NCBI GenBank assembly: GCA_902806565.1 | Contig: CADCXA010000041.1 | Span: 620,001-684,000, forward strand | DNA from: Hypoxylon rubiginosum | Lineage: Eukaryota; Ascomycota; Sordariomycetes; Xylariales; Hypoxylaceae | DNA: 64,000 bases | Reading direction: 5' to 3' | The notes under the pieces: generated by a model | What the model saw: only the letters and a program-made list of their open reading frames with translations | Told to the model about the DNA's origin: nothing | The model's database searches: none | Translations under genes and position numbers: made by a program | Shown: positions 10,801 to 22,643 of the stretch, piece by piece | Numbering within the stretch: the stretch's first letter is position 1 | Layout of the letters: each line of letters begins with the position of its first letter

Positions 10801-13758
10801 TGCTGTCTGGATCGTCAGCCCCAAACTGGTTCCCTCTGCTGCTGTCCATAGGAGTTCATCATGCGAGAAGCATGGCTGCCGACGGAACTGTTGTAGTCGC
10901 TCTACACCGGCAAGCCCGTGCGGCTCCCAATCAGACGGCGCGAAGTTCACGGCCTCGTTAAAATTGAATCCGTGGTTGAAACCCGCATGGTACGCCTGTG
11001 GGAACGTAATGACCATTTGGCCGGCTCGTTGATCAAGGGCGTAAACACGAACGCCTGCTTTCTTGAGCTGTTCAGGGGTGAGAAGTGTAACAAGCTGGAA
11101 CAGAAGGTCAGGCTGCGTCTCGAAAAGTTCCGGCACCGCCTCCCTCATAGCATTCTCAAACTTCTCGGTATCCTCGGCCGGAATACCGTACCAAGTCTTT
11201 GTCGCCCCGAAATGCTGATAATTAACCGAGTACGCAAAGTGATCCTCGTTATGCCAACAGAAGGTCGAGAATATCATGCCCACGTACACCCACGGAACAG
11301 TCATGCCCGAGATATCAGATTTGATATGGCGGAAAAGACTGTCGGGATGTAGAGGCATGTTGGTCAAGTTCCAAAGATCAGTAGAGTATGGGTCGGTCGG
11401 ATTACGTTCTGCCGTTGGAAAACCGGAGCCGTGGGTCGTGCAGTGAATATCTGCGCCGTATTCCACTTCGACCGTCTCTTCAGTACTAGTGACGAGTCTC
11501 CAGAATTCCCTCTCCACATCATCTTCGGTTACTGGCCGTGTGCAGTTGAGTACAGGATCAAAAGGCATGCGGTTCTCGAAATATCCTTGCTTAAAGTCCG
11601 CAGCCTTCTCCTGGAACTGCTTGAGCGAATACAAACCGCCTTCCTCGAAGCCGAACTGACCATCGCCAACGAGGCATCGGTGGCAATTCCACTCGGCATC
11701 CGGTTTGGACTTGATAGGAGGGTCTAGGCAAGTACCGTGGTAGGCATGATCGCATGATTCGCACAGAGCAATGAAGCCTGTCTCGTCGCCTTTTCCACAC
11801 ACCTCGCATCTCTGTAGATAGTCAATAGCTGTAATTCCTGTACCTTCAAAAGGGATGATTCCTGATAGAATCTTACCTCGCTGGGACTGATCGATTCTTC
11901 CCGGGGAGCTGGTATTCTAGGAGCTGAAGGCCGAAACACCGACATATGCGAGCCGGCAACTGTAGGAACATTTTCTACACACCAATTTGCATTAGCTACG
12001 CAACCGATGGAGCCATCATAGACCACAATGGCAAGAAAGCCAGCTGTAATGTTTACTTTCTGTGCATCGCCACATTGCAAGGCGCATATGTAAACAGATA
12101 TAATCAGGATCCCTGCACTGCCGCCACTCTAGGCAGACAACAATCCATAGAAAAATGTTACAGCAGGGGCGATAAGGAAGAGAACAAAATGGACCGAAGA
12201 AAGGGGAGCACATCGCATAAGGATTAGGGCAGCATTCGGAATATACGTACCTTTTTTAAGCCTCTTACTCCTTCTACTACCACCTTCCGAATCGTCCTTG
12301 TCTGTGCCACTCTCTTTCTTTGCGGAGTCTAGGCTGTCAGAACTCAGTTGACGCTTGAGGGCGGTGGCAGGTCCAAGCCCGGATGGACGGAAATCTGGGG
12401 TGTTCTTGGCAGATAAAAGCGGACTGCCATGATGCTTTGGGGGTGGGGTGAAGCCCTTCTTTAGATCTGCCGGAGGTCGATTAACACTTGTAAATCCGCC
12501 GTTCACCGGCGTGAACCCCCCGGAGTTGATGGCAGTGAAGCCGCCTGATGCAGGTTGAGACGTCGCCGAAGGCGCATCGGCCATAATCGTGTCCCGGTCA
12601 ATCTCGGGCTTAGGGCTGTTTAAGCTCTGTTGGAGAGCATCGCTGGCGTGTCGAGCAGGCGATTCCGCTCTTAAGCTAGAGGGAGTGTTGACAGCGGACC
12701 GCTTAATCGGACTAGGTGCAGGGCTCGGGGTCAACGGTCCACCATATTCGTGCTCAAGTTGCTGAAAAACGCTAGGCTTCGCTTGACGGAGATAGTTCTC
12801 GTACGGAGTAAGCCACCGGTCGTAGGAGTTCTTTAAAGAGGTAGACAATGACGACATTATCTTCCCACTATATCCCAGATCTCTTCCGATCTCTGCCCAC
12901 TTCTTTGTCTTACAGACCTTCTCGAACCCGCCACGAGACTCGACTGCCTTTTTGAGGCGGTATAGATCGAGGGGCTTCTTGTCGACGTATGGTAATCGGT
13001 TGAGGTTGTTTCCCTGCTGCTTATGGAACTTGGAAAGGGCATCTAAATAACTTATAGTCATCCTCGTTTCTAGTACGCGCAGATTAGTGACCATAGTCGC
13101 AGAAGTTAGCGATAGCATTTATGGTGGATAACCTACTGCCTTCAACCGAGTTCAATTCCTGCTTTCTGGTTCTGAAATGGAATTTCTATGACCTGTTAGC
13201 ATGACGCTCGCAATGCCTAGCTAGCGATGCTCGGCCGAAGGGCAACCGTTCCTCGGAGCCCTTTGAGCACAGCCTTGGCATGTGTAAGGCAACCCATCGA
13301 CTCACCTCAGTATCAATGGCAAAGTCGGGATTCCACGACTTAGGTGGGATGATCTTGCATATGCCATAGTGCTGGGCTTCGGGAAAGATGTTGCGGATGT
13401 ATTCGAGAGGATCTTTCCATTCGTCTTCGGTGGGGATGTATGTCGGCGCCTCTGGAATGTCGAAGGGCCGATTCTCTCGCTTCGGTGGTTCTCGACTAGC
13501 AGTGGCCTGACCTCTTCGCTCGACCGATGTAAGATCCAGCGGGGCACTGCGTAAAGAGCTCAGAGGTATTTGAGGATTGGTAGGATGATAGCCATTCGAG
13601 TTGACCTGGGTCTTAGATTTCGCACCATTGGTGGCCGAGGAGGGGGTATGATTGGCAGGATTACCATTGCCGAGTGCGGGAGAGGCTCTCGAACTGACAT
13701 TTGCACTATTGATACCTCCAACACCGCCGCTATGGCCAGCGGAGGGGGTGGAGACCAT
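7882..13758 (-). CDS. kdmB: KDM5/Lid2/KdmB-type histone H3K4 demethylase
   Basis: A JARID1-class, Fe(II)/2-oxoglutarate-dependent demethylase of H3K4me2/3, acting in the nucleus. Five exons fit in phase: 13758-13306, 13185-13137, 13069-12251, 11974-11877, 11811-7882, giving 1782 residues, the usual size for the family. Domains in order: JmjN (~96-155), ARID (~168-265), Ser/Pro-rich linker, PHD1 (~475-525, [11 protein letters not shown]), JmjC (~625-800; WHNEDH supplies His660 and Glu662, and YHAGFNHG supplies the third iron ligand, His748), C5HC2 zinc finger (~870-905), PLU-1 helical region (~930-1280), PHD2 (~1343-1389, CICRR...CPICDW) and a disordered tail with Ala/Gly-rich runs. The second exon is only 49 nt but encodes the conserved end of JmjN. 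All catalytic residues are present, so it should be active. The start follows from the Ser/Gly-rich N-terminus upstream of JmjN; a farther upstream start is not excluded. Confidence 0.93.
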
Positions 13759-16701
13759 GATTCGGAACGGATAATGACGCTGAGTGCAGACAATATCCGT
13801 ACAGAGATGATCCCAAAAGTACCGGGTTGAGGGATAGCTGGCTATGTGTGCCGGCCACCTTCAAGTGGTGCAAAGTGTGAGGCTGTCACAGGAAGGGTGA
13901 ACTGTACGTGCATCGCATGAGCGTCCAAGTAGGCCCGTGATTAGTTGGAGCTGCCTTCGAGTGTGAAATAGACAAGCGCGTTATGTGCGAATGAATAAAA
14001 AGTGCCACGACGAGCTGATTCGGAGGACGGGATGTCGATTACGTGTGGTTGAAAGGGGAGTATGGTACAGAAAGGTGTTTGAGGTTATGAGGGCTGTGAG
14101 GGTTGTCAGGGTTTGAGATGTCGAGGTATAAGTTTGGTTGGTATCTGAGCTTGTAAGTAGGAGAAGGGAAAACGGATCAGATTGGATGGGAAGAGGAATT
14201 GGTGTGTGGAACGTGGACGGTCCAGTTGCCCAAACCGAAATATCCAGTTAAGAAGAAAAAAACAACCGCGCATTACAGGGGACGTTCCACTGCCGTCCAG
14301 GTATCCTTTTTAAGTACAGTATTCTTTCCAAACTTTGAGTATGCCTTAGGTATTGTACTCTGCATAGCGAATTACTACCTGAGGTACATAATACCTGAGA
14401 TAGGTGATAGGTCCGCAACAGAAAGAGAAGGAAACAAGGGAAAGGAAACGGGGTCACGCAGTCGCAAGCGCAGGCACGGATTTACGGTAGAAAGAAAGAA
14501 GATAGCCCGTTAGGATGTAGGAGGTAGGTTCCAAATGTACCATACCTTAGCAGCACTAGAGCTTAGGAGGTACGGTAGTAGAAAGTGGATAATGATGTGG
14601 GTTGTTGCGACTTGCGACTCTCAACCTCGCACCTGTCGTCGGGATTTTGTGCCCAGACAGCCAGACCCGTTTAGAGCAAAAGACCCACACCACTATGCGA
14701 TACATCACTCCGCAGCTGCATGGAGTCATTATACCTCAGACGAATTCACCTCTAATATCACGCTCTATGCGATATACCTCCCCATCCTTACTCCCCCACG
14801 TACATGTACTCGGATCTATGTATTTTTACGTACATGCATACGTACATATAGACAGAACCGACCGTTTCCATTCCACATGCAGATTTGATCCAACATCGCC
14901 TCAAGTTCATCACATCCTATTTCCCAACTCCCCACGGCCCAGTCCTTCTTTCGCATTAATTTACCCCCGTATCTAAGCAAAAATCAGGTGACGGTATTGA
15001 TAATCGCGAAACGAGTCAACCCAGGTTAAATCGACAATTATATCACTAGTACCAAGAGCATACCATTGCGCATTTCATGTGCTATTTCATTATCGCATGC
15101 CAGCGATAGTCTCTTTGAATGCGATTTGGCGAGCTTTCTTTGAACTTATACACCTATATAACATGAGTAACAAAGAGATACGGAGGAATACTACATCTTC
15201 CTTTACGAGGATTGACCTCGACCTAACCAACCACGGGGTTTGAATATTGATGCGCCTCTTCGGTACTGGTGCAAGTCTATCATTATCATATCTGATATGG
15301 CTTACGCGGGTCAAGGAAAAGAAAAAAAAAAGACTTTGCATGCTGACATACACCATCAAAAGAGGGAGACTGGGGTCGATGGTGCTCAGCTAACCCACAA
15401 TCAATGGTGCGCTGGCCTTGCCTAGATGGGTTGGGTACTTTATAGATATGTATCTCAGACGATGGACACAGTAAAGAGACCATGTGTCGAAGGTTAACAC
15501 CTTATATCGTTATTCGTCCGTGATTATGAAAACGATGAAAATGCTTAATCATAAAAGTAAATCGTTGCGAGGTCGGGGATTAGGCTTCATTGAAACCGAA
15601 GGATCCGTGCCGCATCTCCGCAGGACGTCGGAATATGATAAACTCCTATTCTAGGCAGTAGGGAACAATGAAAAGGAAAACAAAAACAATCCATATTCGG
15701 CGCAATTATACCTGGGAGATAATGAGAAAAAAGCAAATATATCTCCCAATATGGTAGGTATATAATACTGTGTGTATGCTATCCGCCTAACATAGATTAG
15801 GGCGAGGTTGGAGGGACGGCCTGACGGACTACACCGATATATCATCTATGTGGTCGTATGTTGTATTCATTGGTTATGTCTATATTAGTACAATTAGTAC
15901 ATTGGCACGAGGCGATGGTTCTTGTGTCGGGCTATTTGCTTTTTTTTCTACGCCACACTTAGATTCCCGCCGGTTTGAGAGCCATTGTGTTCCTCGAGTC
16001 TATTGGACTTATTCGCGCCACCTATAATTCGGATGAATATTTGACAGATGTCTAGTATTAATACCATCGGGGCTTTTTCTAAGGTTAGTGAAAGTGGAAC
16101 AAAATATCGTTAATGATAAGCTGTTAGAATCGCGACCAATTTCCTTTGAATTTTCCGTTGTTGGAGCAAGGTGGAAAAGTCGGAGCAAAGTGAGTCGTTA
16201 AAAAAAGCGAATTGATATCGCGGGCAAACGTACAGGGGTTGGGACCAATAGGTCGTCTACCAGACCAATAGAGACGAGGTGACGTCTAGAATAGCGGGTA
16301 CAGCATCCTGGTTGCATGACGGGAGCACCACGCGAGTGCGCTCAGCCGAGCATTGAGCAGTTCTGGGTCTGGTTATCGCCAAAAAGGGGCCGGGGCTGCT
16401 TTTGCGGGGAGGAATCTAATATTGGTACTTCATGTCGCACACTCTTTCACAACACCAATGGATACTCACGATTCTCAACTTCATTACTATGTATGAGGTA
16501 TGAGGTATGAGAATTAAACCTGTTTTTAAGCTTGTAGGCGTTAGGAAAGTCTGAATCGGACTTTGGTGAGAAAAAAATCGTTAATTCGTCGTGTTTCTAG
16601 ACATACCTCATATAAACCATACCCCCGACGCCTCGCTATGCTAATGAAAAGCCCCTTGTAAATGCTCCTGTTTTATAGATAAAGAAGCAATGAATGTAGT
16701 T
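13759..16701. promoter_or_regulatory. long non-coding interval upstream of kdmB
   Basis: About 2.9 kb with no supportable gene. The part next to kdmB is probably its promoter and 5' leader. Many TATA-like and ATAT-rich strings and runs such as gaaaagaaaaaaaaaag (15315-15332) occur. A 7-bp unit (gtatgag) is repeated three times at about 16491-16511. Short open frames (14199-14513, 14535-14976, 15090-15359) show no conserved motif and are rejected. Confidence 0.4.
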
Positions 16702-17715
16702 TCATGTACTTGACTCGGCTTTCGCCTTGCGCTTTCTCGGTTTCTTCAGCAGCTTCTCGATCTCTTTCGGACCTCGAATTCTCAAACTCATCTCCTTCAT
16801 AAGATCACCCCAGACCACTTCGCCTTTACACTGTGGACAAGTGCCCGATACGGGAATTATATTATGGCCTGCCTCTTTTCCGAGCAAGTGGCTGCTCCAG
16901 CATGACACATGGCCGGTGCACTCACAGCCGGGATTTGGACATGTCGCATAGAGGCCTTTGCCAGGTTCGAGATGTTCCCCGCATCCTACGCAATTACCCT
17001 CCCTCTCGAAGTCATATATTGACTGCGTCTTGGTCACGTAGTCTTTCATCGGGGTATAGTCAAGCGGCAGAGCATGGATTCCCCAAGGCTGCCGTGAATC
17101 GCTGTCTGCATTGGGGCTTTCTGAATTGTTAGGAATTGAAGGCGAAGGCCTAAAGTCCGTTAAGACGCGAATAGTCCCCCGGAGAGGTTCGTTCGCGGTG
17201 CTACACCATTTCTGCCATGCTTCGTATACCTCGGGGGCGAAGAAGTGTACATTTAGAGGCCATCTAGCAAAGCTAGGGACGCGGAGTAGAAGATGGAGGT
17301 TCGAGAGGATCGACGTCAAGCTGTGGCGGGGGCGCTTGGGATGACCGTTCCGCTTCGTACCCGCCGAGGTTGTGATCCGAGACGAGGACGGTATATGAAG
17401 CGATAGATGGGGGTTGGTAAGAGCCCACCTGAGGGACAATCAGCTATAGCTTGCGATATTCTTAATTATAGAATCTCACTCGAACTTCAAAGCAGCAACC
17501 ATCCCGGGAAACCCTGAAACGAGGCCAACCATCTCCCACGGCCTTAGGGTACTGCGAGCTGTACGTGCGGCGCCACCTTTGGCCTCTCCATTATGCTGCT
17601 TCAGTCTCCTCGGCGGGTGTGGCGTCGAACCGATATACAGTGAGGCATGTCGGACAGTTGATCGCAGGATGTATACCGTATATAGTGGGGGGATGGGTTT
17701 CGATAAGACCGGCAT
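16702..17715 (-). CDS. SLX1: SLX1, catalytic subunit of the SLX1-SLX4 structure-specific endonuclease
   Basis: A nuclear GIY-YIG nuclease that, with SLX4, cuts branched DNA such as Holliday junctions and 5' flaps. Exons 17715-17480 and 17428-16702 join in phase (GA|gtgaga...ccctcag|G) to give 320 residues. The N-terminus (~9-90) is the GIY-YIG domain: [22 protein letters not shown] with the catalytic Tyr/Arg/His/Glu pattern, and RPWEMV. The C-terminal part (~200-290) holds the SLX1-type RING/PHD-like zinc-binding region: [36 protein letters not shown]. It ends with a basic [10 protein letters not shown] tail, a likely nuclear localisation signal. Length and domain order match the family. The start is the only ATG just before the GIY motif. 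Confidence 0.93.
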
Positions 17716-18250
17716 TTCTACATTGATTGGCGCGTCTCAGCGATGAGGCTGTGAACTTTGGGCAATGAATCGGTATCGGAAGTCATTGCAGGATGCCAAT
17801 TCCATTTTCTAGTTGCATGGAAGTAATGCAATAGAACTACCCAGGTATCAACCGGCCTCGGTAGAATGGATTTAAGTTGAAGGTGCCGTGGAATTTTGAA
17901 GAGGCAAGGACTATTGATTATTTACATGAAGTAGACTCGAGACGTCACAGCAACAACAAAAATGACTTAAGGTTAGTGGGGTTTGATGCAGCCTACGGTA
18001 GATAAGCGCACGGACTATTTCCGATAAGATCACTCCGATAAGATTAACCCCTGATCGATTAGATCGGGCATGTACGATAATGCATGCAACAGTGGAAGAT
18101 CGGGCTCCATTGCAGTTCGCCTCCATCCACTAAACCTCCATTCAAGCAAGCAGGGAAGCAATCGAAGGGTAAATTAGGAGTTAGTATGGAATGGATGCGT
18201 ATGGCCCCTGTATACCCAGTAGTATACCTAATACATACTAATACATACTC
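17716..18250. other. intergenic, promoter of SLX1 and 3' flank of PRP9
   Basis: About 535 bp with no coding potential recognised. It lies upstream of the SLX1 start and downstream of the PRP9 stop, both on the minus strand. Confidence 0.4.
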
Positions 18251-19836
18251 TTACAATAGGCCCTGTTTCTGCAGGTCATAGTAGACCTTCTCGGGCATGA
18301 CATTACCTTCGGCGTCTTCCATCTGCACCACACTCCCATCATCTACCTTGTCCTTCCGCTTCTCCTTCTGTATCTTATCCCATAGCCTCAGCGCCTCGTC
18401 GATTCCTGTGATGTCCCTAAACAGACTTGTGTTCGTGATCCCCAGGCACTTTAACCCATAGATATGCCTGGCCTCGTTGAAGTGCTTATCAAAAGCCCTC
18501 CGACCCATATACACGAAGTTGCCGCATATCTCGCAGGGAAACTCGACACCGAGCCCATGGAGCTTATACAGCCAGAAGGGAATGGGTTTTCCATCCCAGG
18601 CAAGTGGCAATTTCAACGGGTTGTAAATCTTATCTTCGTCATCCTCTTCCTCCCCATCTTCGGTTTCCTTGGCTTGGGACATGGTAGTAGTGGCGCTGAA
18701 TAAGTTTTCCAGCTCTTGCTGCCTCTCGCGCTCCGTCATACCTTGTTTCCGCTCCACGTTCACTCTGCTGTCGCTTCGCTCGGTACTCATAGCACTTGCA
18801 AGACGTTTCACCCGGAATTCTCTCTCTGCGATAGCACGCTCTTTTAACCGATATGGCGAGGTTTCTCCTTTTCGGGATCCGTTAGGGTCGTTGCCAGCAC
18901 CGTCGGTTTCGCCGTTTAGTCTTTTTGCTCGCTCTGCTGCCGCCCTGATATGCTTCTTGCCCGAAAGGTGGCCCTTGTATACGTTCTCATTCTTGAACTC
19001 CTTGTCGCAGTCATCACACCATACCGCCTCGGACGAGGATGTCTGCTTGGAGGTGCTATTCAACTTCCCGTTCGGTTCTTCGATCTTCCAGTCGGTAATC
19101 TCCTCCTTCTCCCAAGCAGCATCAAACTCCTTATCGAAATCCGCCACGACCTTGTCCACATTCTCTAAGGGCCTTGTCTTCCGCATAAACGTCTCCAAGT
19201 CCTGAGAAAGCTGACCAACATACGTGAGATATTGATCCGTCATCTTTTCAGCTCTTTTCAAGCCGCCAGCACCCGGTGCGAAATTATCGAACGAATCGAG
19301 GTACTGGAGATAACTCAATCTCTTTGCGTTGGGAAGGTTAAGATACAACTCGTGGCACGTGTGGAGGTCAAAGAATCGACCATAGGCTTCCTCTCCGGTG
19401 AACATGGTGTCCACAATGCTCGGCTGAGAATCGGCATCAGGTCCCTTCTTAGGTCGGTATGCGCGTTCGAGATTCTCGACTGGCTCGTTGGGGTATCTCG
19501 CGTGGAAGCCCTTTATTTCGGTAAGTTGCTTGTAGAACTCTTCCATGGGATCCCCACTACCGATTTGTTGGATCTCATGCGACCTTGACCCGTCGGCATC
19601 GCGATATATGGAGAGGAGCTTAGTGGACTGCGATGATATGCGATCAAGAAATTGTGCTATATGGTGGTCGCGTGCTAAGCGATCTCGGATCTAAAGCATG
19701 AAGTTAGCAAACTACTTCCCATAGAAAAGAAACGTAGGCAACGCACGTGTTTAGGTTCATCGCCAATGCGATCCGAGATACCTTGCTCGAGGCGCTCAAG
19801 GTCCTCATGGAGGAATCTCTGTTCTTCCAACAGCAT
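18251..19836 (-). CDS. PRP9: splicing factor SF3a subunit 3 (PRP9/SF3a60)
   Basis: A component of the U2 snRNP SF3a complex needed for prespliceosome assembly; nuclear. Exon 1, 19836-19747, encodes MLLEEQRFLHEDLERLEQGI, the typical N-terminus of the family. A 56-nt intron (gtgcgt...gctaac...tttag) follows, then exon 2, 19690-18251, giving 509 residues, close to the usual ~500. Visible domains: the N-terminal helical SF3a60/PRP9 region (EFYKQLTEIKGFH, FTGEEAYGRFFDLH); a C2H2 finger of the U1-like type in the middle (WCDDCDKEFKNENVYKGHL..KKH); and the C-terminal finger region (FPCEICGNFVYMGRRAFDKHF..RH) followed by KCLGITNTSLFRDIT, a hallmark of the family. It is divergent from FAL1, another RNA-processing gene, with 508 bp between start codons. 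Confidence 0.95.
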
Positions 19837-20344
19837 CTTGAACTAGCGAGCCTTAATCGCGTATGGGATAGGTCTTTCGCTAACTAGACTGTGGGAAGAA
19901 GTGGTGGAAATGAAAAATATGTAGAATTAGAAAAAGACTGGAAATATGATGAGGCTGAGAGGAAACTTGTTAGAGCCTCGATCTTTTTTTTCAATAAGGT
20001 CCAATGAAAAACGCGAAATTCAATACGGTTTGCTTGCACCTATAACGGCCACAGTGGCGACAATTTATGGGGCGAAAAGCTAGGTCCTGTATGTACCTTT
20101 TACGCTTGTACAATTAGGCTAGATACATCACGCACGCTGCATTGCCTAGCAGCCCTAGCCACAGATTCAGCTACCCACTATCATGTAGCTCCATAAAATT
20201 TTGTTAACGGGAGTGGATTTATCAATTCGATTTTATCAATTCGACCTCGACTTCATCCAGTTTCAAGACAAAAACAACAAACTCTTTCTAATACGAGCTT
20301 ACCATTATCACATCCCAAATACTTCACCAAAAGACAAGTCCATC
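19837..20344. promoter_or_regulatory. shared promoter region between PRP9 and FAL1
   Basis: 508 bp between two divergent start codons. It is AT-rich, with pyrimidine/A-rich leaders on both sides (20201-20344 toward FAL1) and no competing ORF. Both flanking genes act in pre-mRNA processing, so co-regulation is plausible but not shown. Confidence 0.5.
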
Positions 20345-21684
20345 ATGGCGGAAGGCGGTGGTATTGATCGTCGCGCTGACGAGAAGATGGAGTTTTCCAC
20401 TTCCAAAGAGGTCACCGTCCATCCAACATTCGAGTCCATGTCATTGAAGGGTAAGGCTGTCGCAACTATTCTACTATTCCTTTACTCTCATTTACGATCG
20501 CGACAACTAGTACTGACAGTTCGTTTTCCTTGTAGAGAATCTTCTACGTGGTATTTACGCGTACGGCTACGAATCCCCGTCCGCCGTCCAATCTCGAGCC
20601 ATCGTCCAAATCTGCAAGGGACGTGATACCATCGCCCAAGCTCAGTCGGGTACCGGCAAGACTGCAACCTTTTCCATCTCTATGCTACAGGTCATCGATA
20701 CTGCCATTCGCGAGACCCAGGCCCTTGTGCTCTCCCCAACCCGCGAACTGGCCACCCAGATCCAATCTGTTGTCATGGCCCTCGGCGATTACATGAATGT
20801 TCAGTGCCATGCTTGCATTGGCGGCACCAACGTCGGAGAGGATATTCGAAAGCTTGATTATGGCCAGCACATTGTGTCCGGAACCCCAGGCCGTGTGGCC
20901 GATATGATTCGCCGCCGTCACCTGCGTACCCGTCAGATTAAGATGCTTGTCCTCGACGAAGCAGACGAGCTGCTCAATCAAGGTTTCCGAGAGCAGATCT
21001 ACGACGTCTATCGATATTTGCCCCCCGCAACCCAGGTCGTTGTAGTCTCGGCTACTCTGCCCTACGATGTCTTGGACATGACAACTAAGTTCATGACCGA
21101 TCCTGTTCGTATCCTTGTCAAGCGTGACGAGCTGACCCTCGAAGGCCTGAAGCAGTATTTCATTGCTGTAGAGAAAGAAGACTGGAAATTTGACACCCTT
21201 TGCGATCTCTACGACACCCTTACGATTACGCAAGCAGTCATCTTCTGTAACACGAGGCGCAAGGTAGACTGGCTGACCGACAAGATGCGCGAGGCCAACT
21301 TTACTGTGAGCAGTATGCACGGAGACATGCCTCAGAAGGAACGAGATAGCATTATGCAGGACTTTAGACAGGGTAATAGCAGGGTCCTTATATCGACCGA
21401 CGTCTGGGCCCGCGGTATCGATGTTCAGCAGGTCAGCTTGGTTATCAATTACGATTTACCCAGCAACCGAGAAAACTACATCCACCGTATCGGCCGAAGT
21501 GGACGTTTTGGCAGGAAAGGTGTTGCGATTAACTTCGTCACCAGCGAGGATGTTCGAATCCTTCGAGATATCGAACGTAAGTGACATGTCCCCCTCCCTG
21601 TTATCTGATGCTAATATATAAATAGTGTACTACTCTACTCAGATTGATGAGATGCCGATGAATGTTGCGGACCTCATCACTTAA
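20345..21684 (+). CDS. FAL1: ATP-dependent RNA helicase FAL1 / eIF4A-III (exon junction complex core)
   Basis: A DEAD-box ATPase that clamps RNA in the exon junction complex and in yeast acts in 18S rRNA maturation. Exons 20345-20450, 20536-21576 and 21626-21684 join in phase to give 401 residues, the normal length. Motifs present: Q-motif region ([20 protein letters not shown]), I (AQSGTGKT), Ia (PTRELA), GG, Ib (TPGR), II (DEAD), III (SAT), IV (VIFCNTRR), V (ARGIDV), VI ([11 protein letters not shown]). The C-terminus, [16 protein letters not shown], is diagnostic of eIF4A-III rather than eIF4A. The last intron (21577-21625) has gtaagt and a tatataaatag acceptor. An additional apparent intron lies in the 3' UTR. 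The start ATG at 20345 sits in a good context (atcATGG). Confidence 0.96.
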
Positions 21685-21807
21685 GGGTGAAGTCTACTTA
21701 AGAGCAAGACAATCACGGAGAATTGATAGAATCGCTCGGCGGACAACATTACGCGAGATTCAAGAGATGTTTTAGGTCGGGGGAGGAAGGGGGCATGTTC
21801 TTTAGCA

Positions 21808-21864
21808 GTGAGTGTATTGCGATTAGCTTTCTCATTCCGTGCCCAAGCTAACTCGCTTGCATAG
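21808..21864 (+). other. predicted intron in the 3' UTR of FAL1
   Basis: A 57-nt stretch begins GTGAGT (21808-21813), has a GCTAAC branch site (about 21847-21852) and ends GCATAG (21859-21864), with spacing typical of the coding introns in this window. It starts 124 nt beyond the FAL1 stop codon, so a junction complex deposited there would mark the mRNA as a possible nonsense-mediated decay target. Splicing is inferred from signals only. Confidence 0.6.
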
Positions 21865-22643
21865 CGCCGCAGTCACAGAATGAATCCACGATTCCATGTT
21901 GATACCGATATACTCGGAAATTCCGTTGCTAGCTGATGTGGGGACCATCTACAAATTTGTAAGATGCCTAGGTATGAGTCTTATGCTATCTCGAGATTTG
22001 TAGATGACCTGGCAGGATGTTATCATTGATTCCTGCCATAATACCACCCCTATTATTAATTTCACCTAACGCCCAATCATACCTTGCTCTTCTATGTTAT
22101 TGTTGCATCTTCCCATAGTTCCCATAAGACTTGGATTAGGGTGGCCGCGGTCAAGATACTTACCTCCTGACCAGTGAGATCGATATTGGTTATGCAATAC
22201 TTTCCGAAGATATCCTCTCGGGACATATCATCGATCATGAACCAGGTAACCCCCAGGCCGTAAATGGACCGTGAGGGCTTATATTCCTTCATATCGATAT
22301 TCGTATTACTTTTCCAGCGTATAGTAACTACCAGCCATGAGAAAGAAAATCACAACTACATTATTCATATATGTAACAAATTCAGCTACAATTAGTTATT
22401 GGGTAATATTAGCCACAGCTAAACCAAACCTCTGTCCATTTTGCGAAAAGAGAATGCAAACCGCAATAACTACCGCCTGGCTAGGATTCTTCCGTAGAAA
22501 GCCAGAATACAAATGGTGCTACAAAGGTAATCCAGTCTCAACACCCTACCATTGTAGAGGTATATGCACCTAACCAGTGATCATACTCAAACGACATTTT
22601 CAGAAAAGCAATGGTGAACAACAGAAACTCCGGTAAACTAAAC
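21865..22643. other. intergenic between FAL1 and the O-methyltransferase
   Basis: About 780 bp containing the 3' flanks of two convergent genes. Short open frames (22092-22292 minus, 22337-22573 plus) have no recognisable features. Confidence 0.4.
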
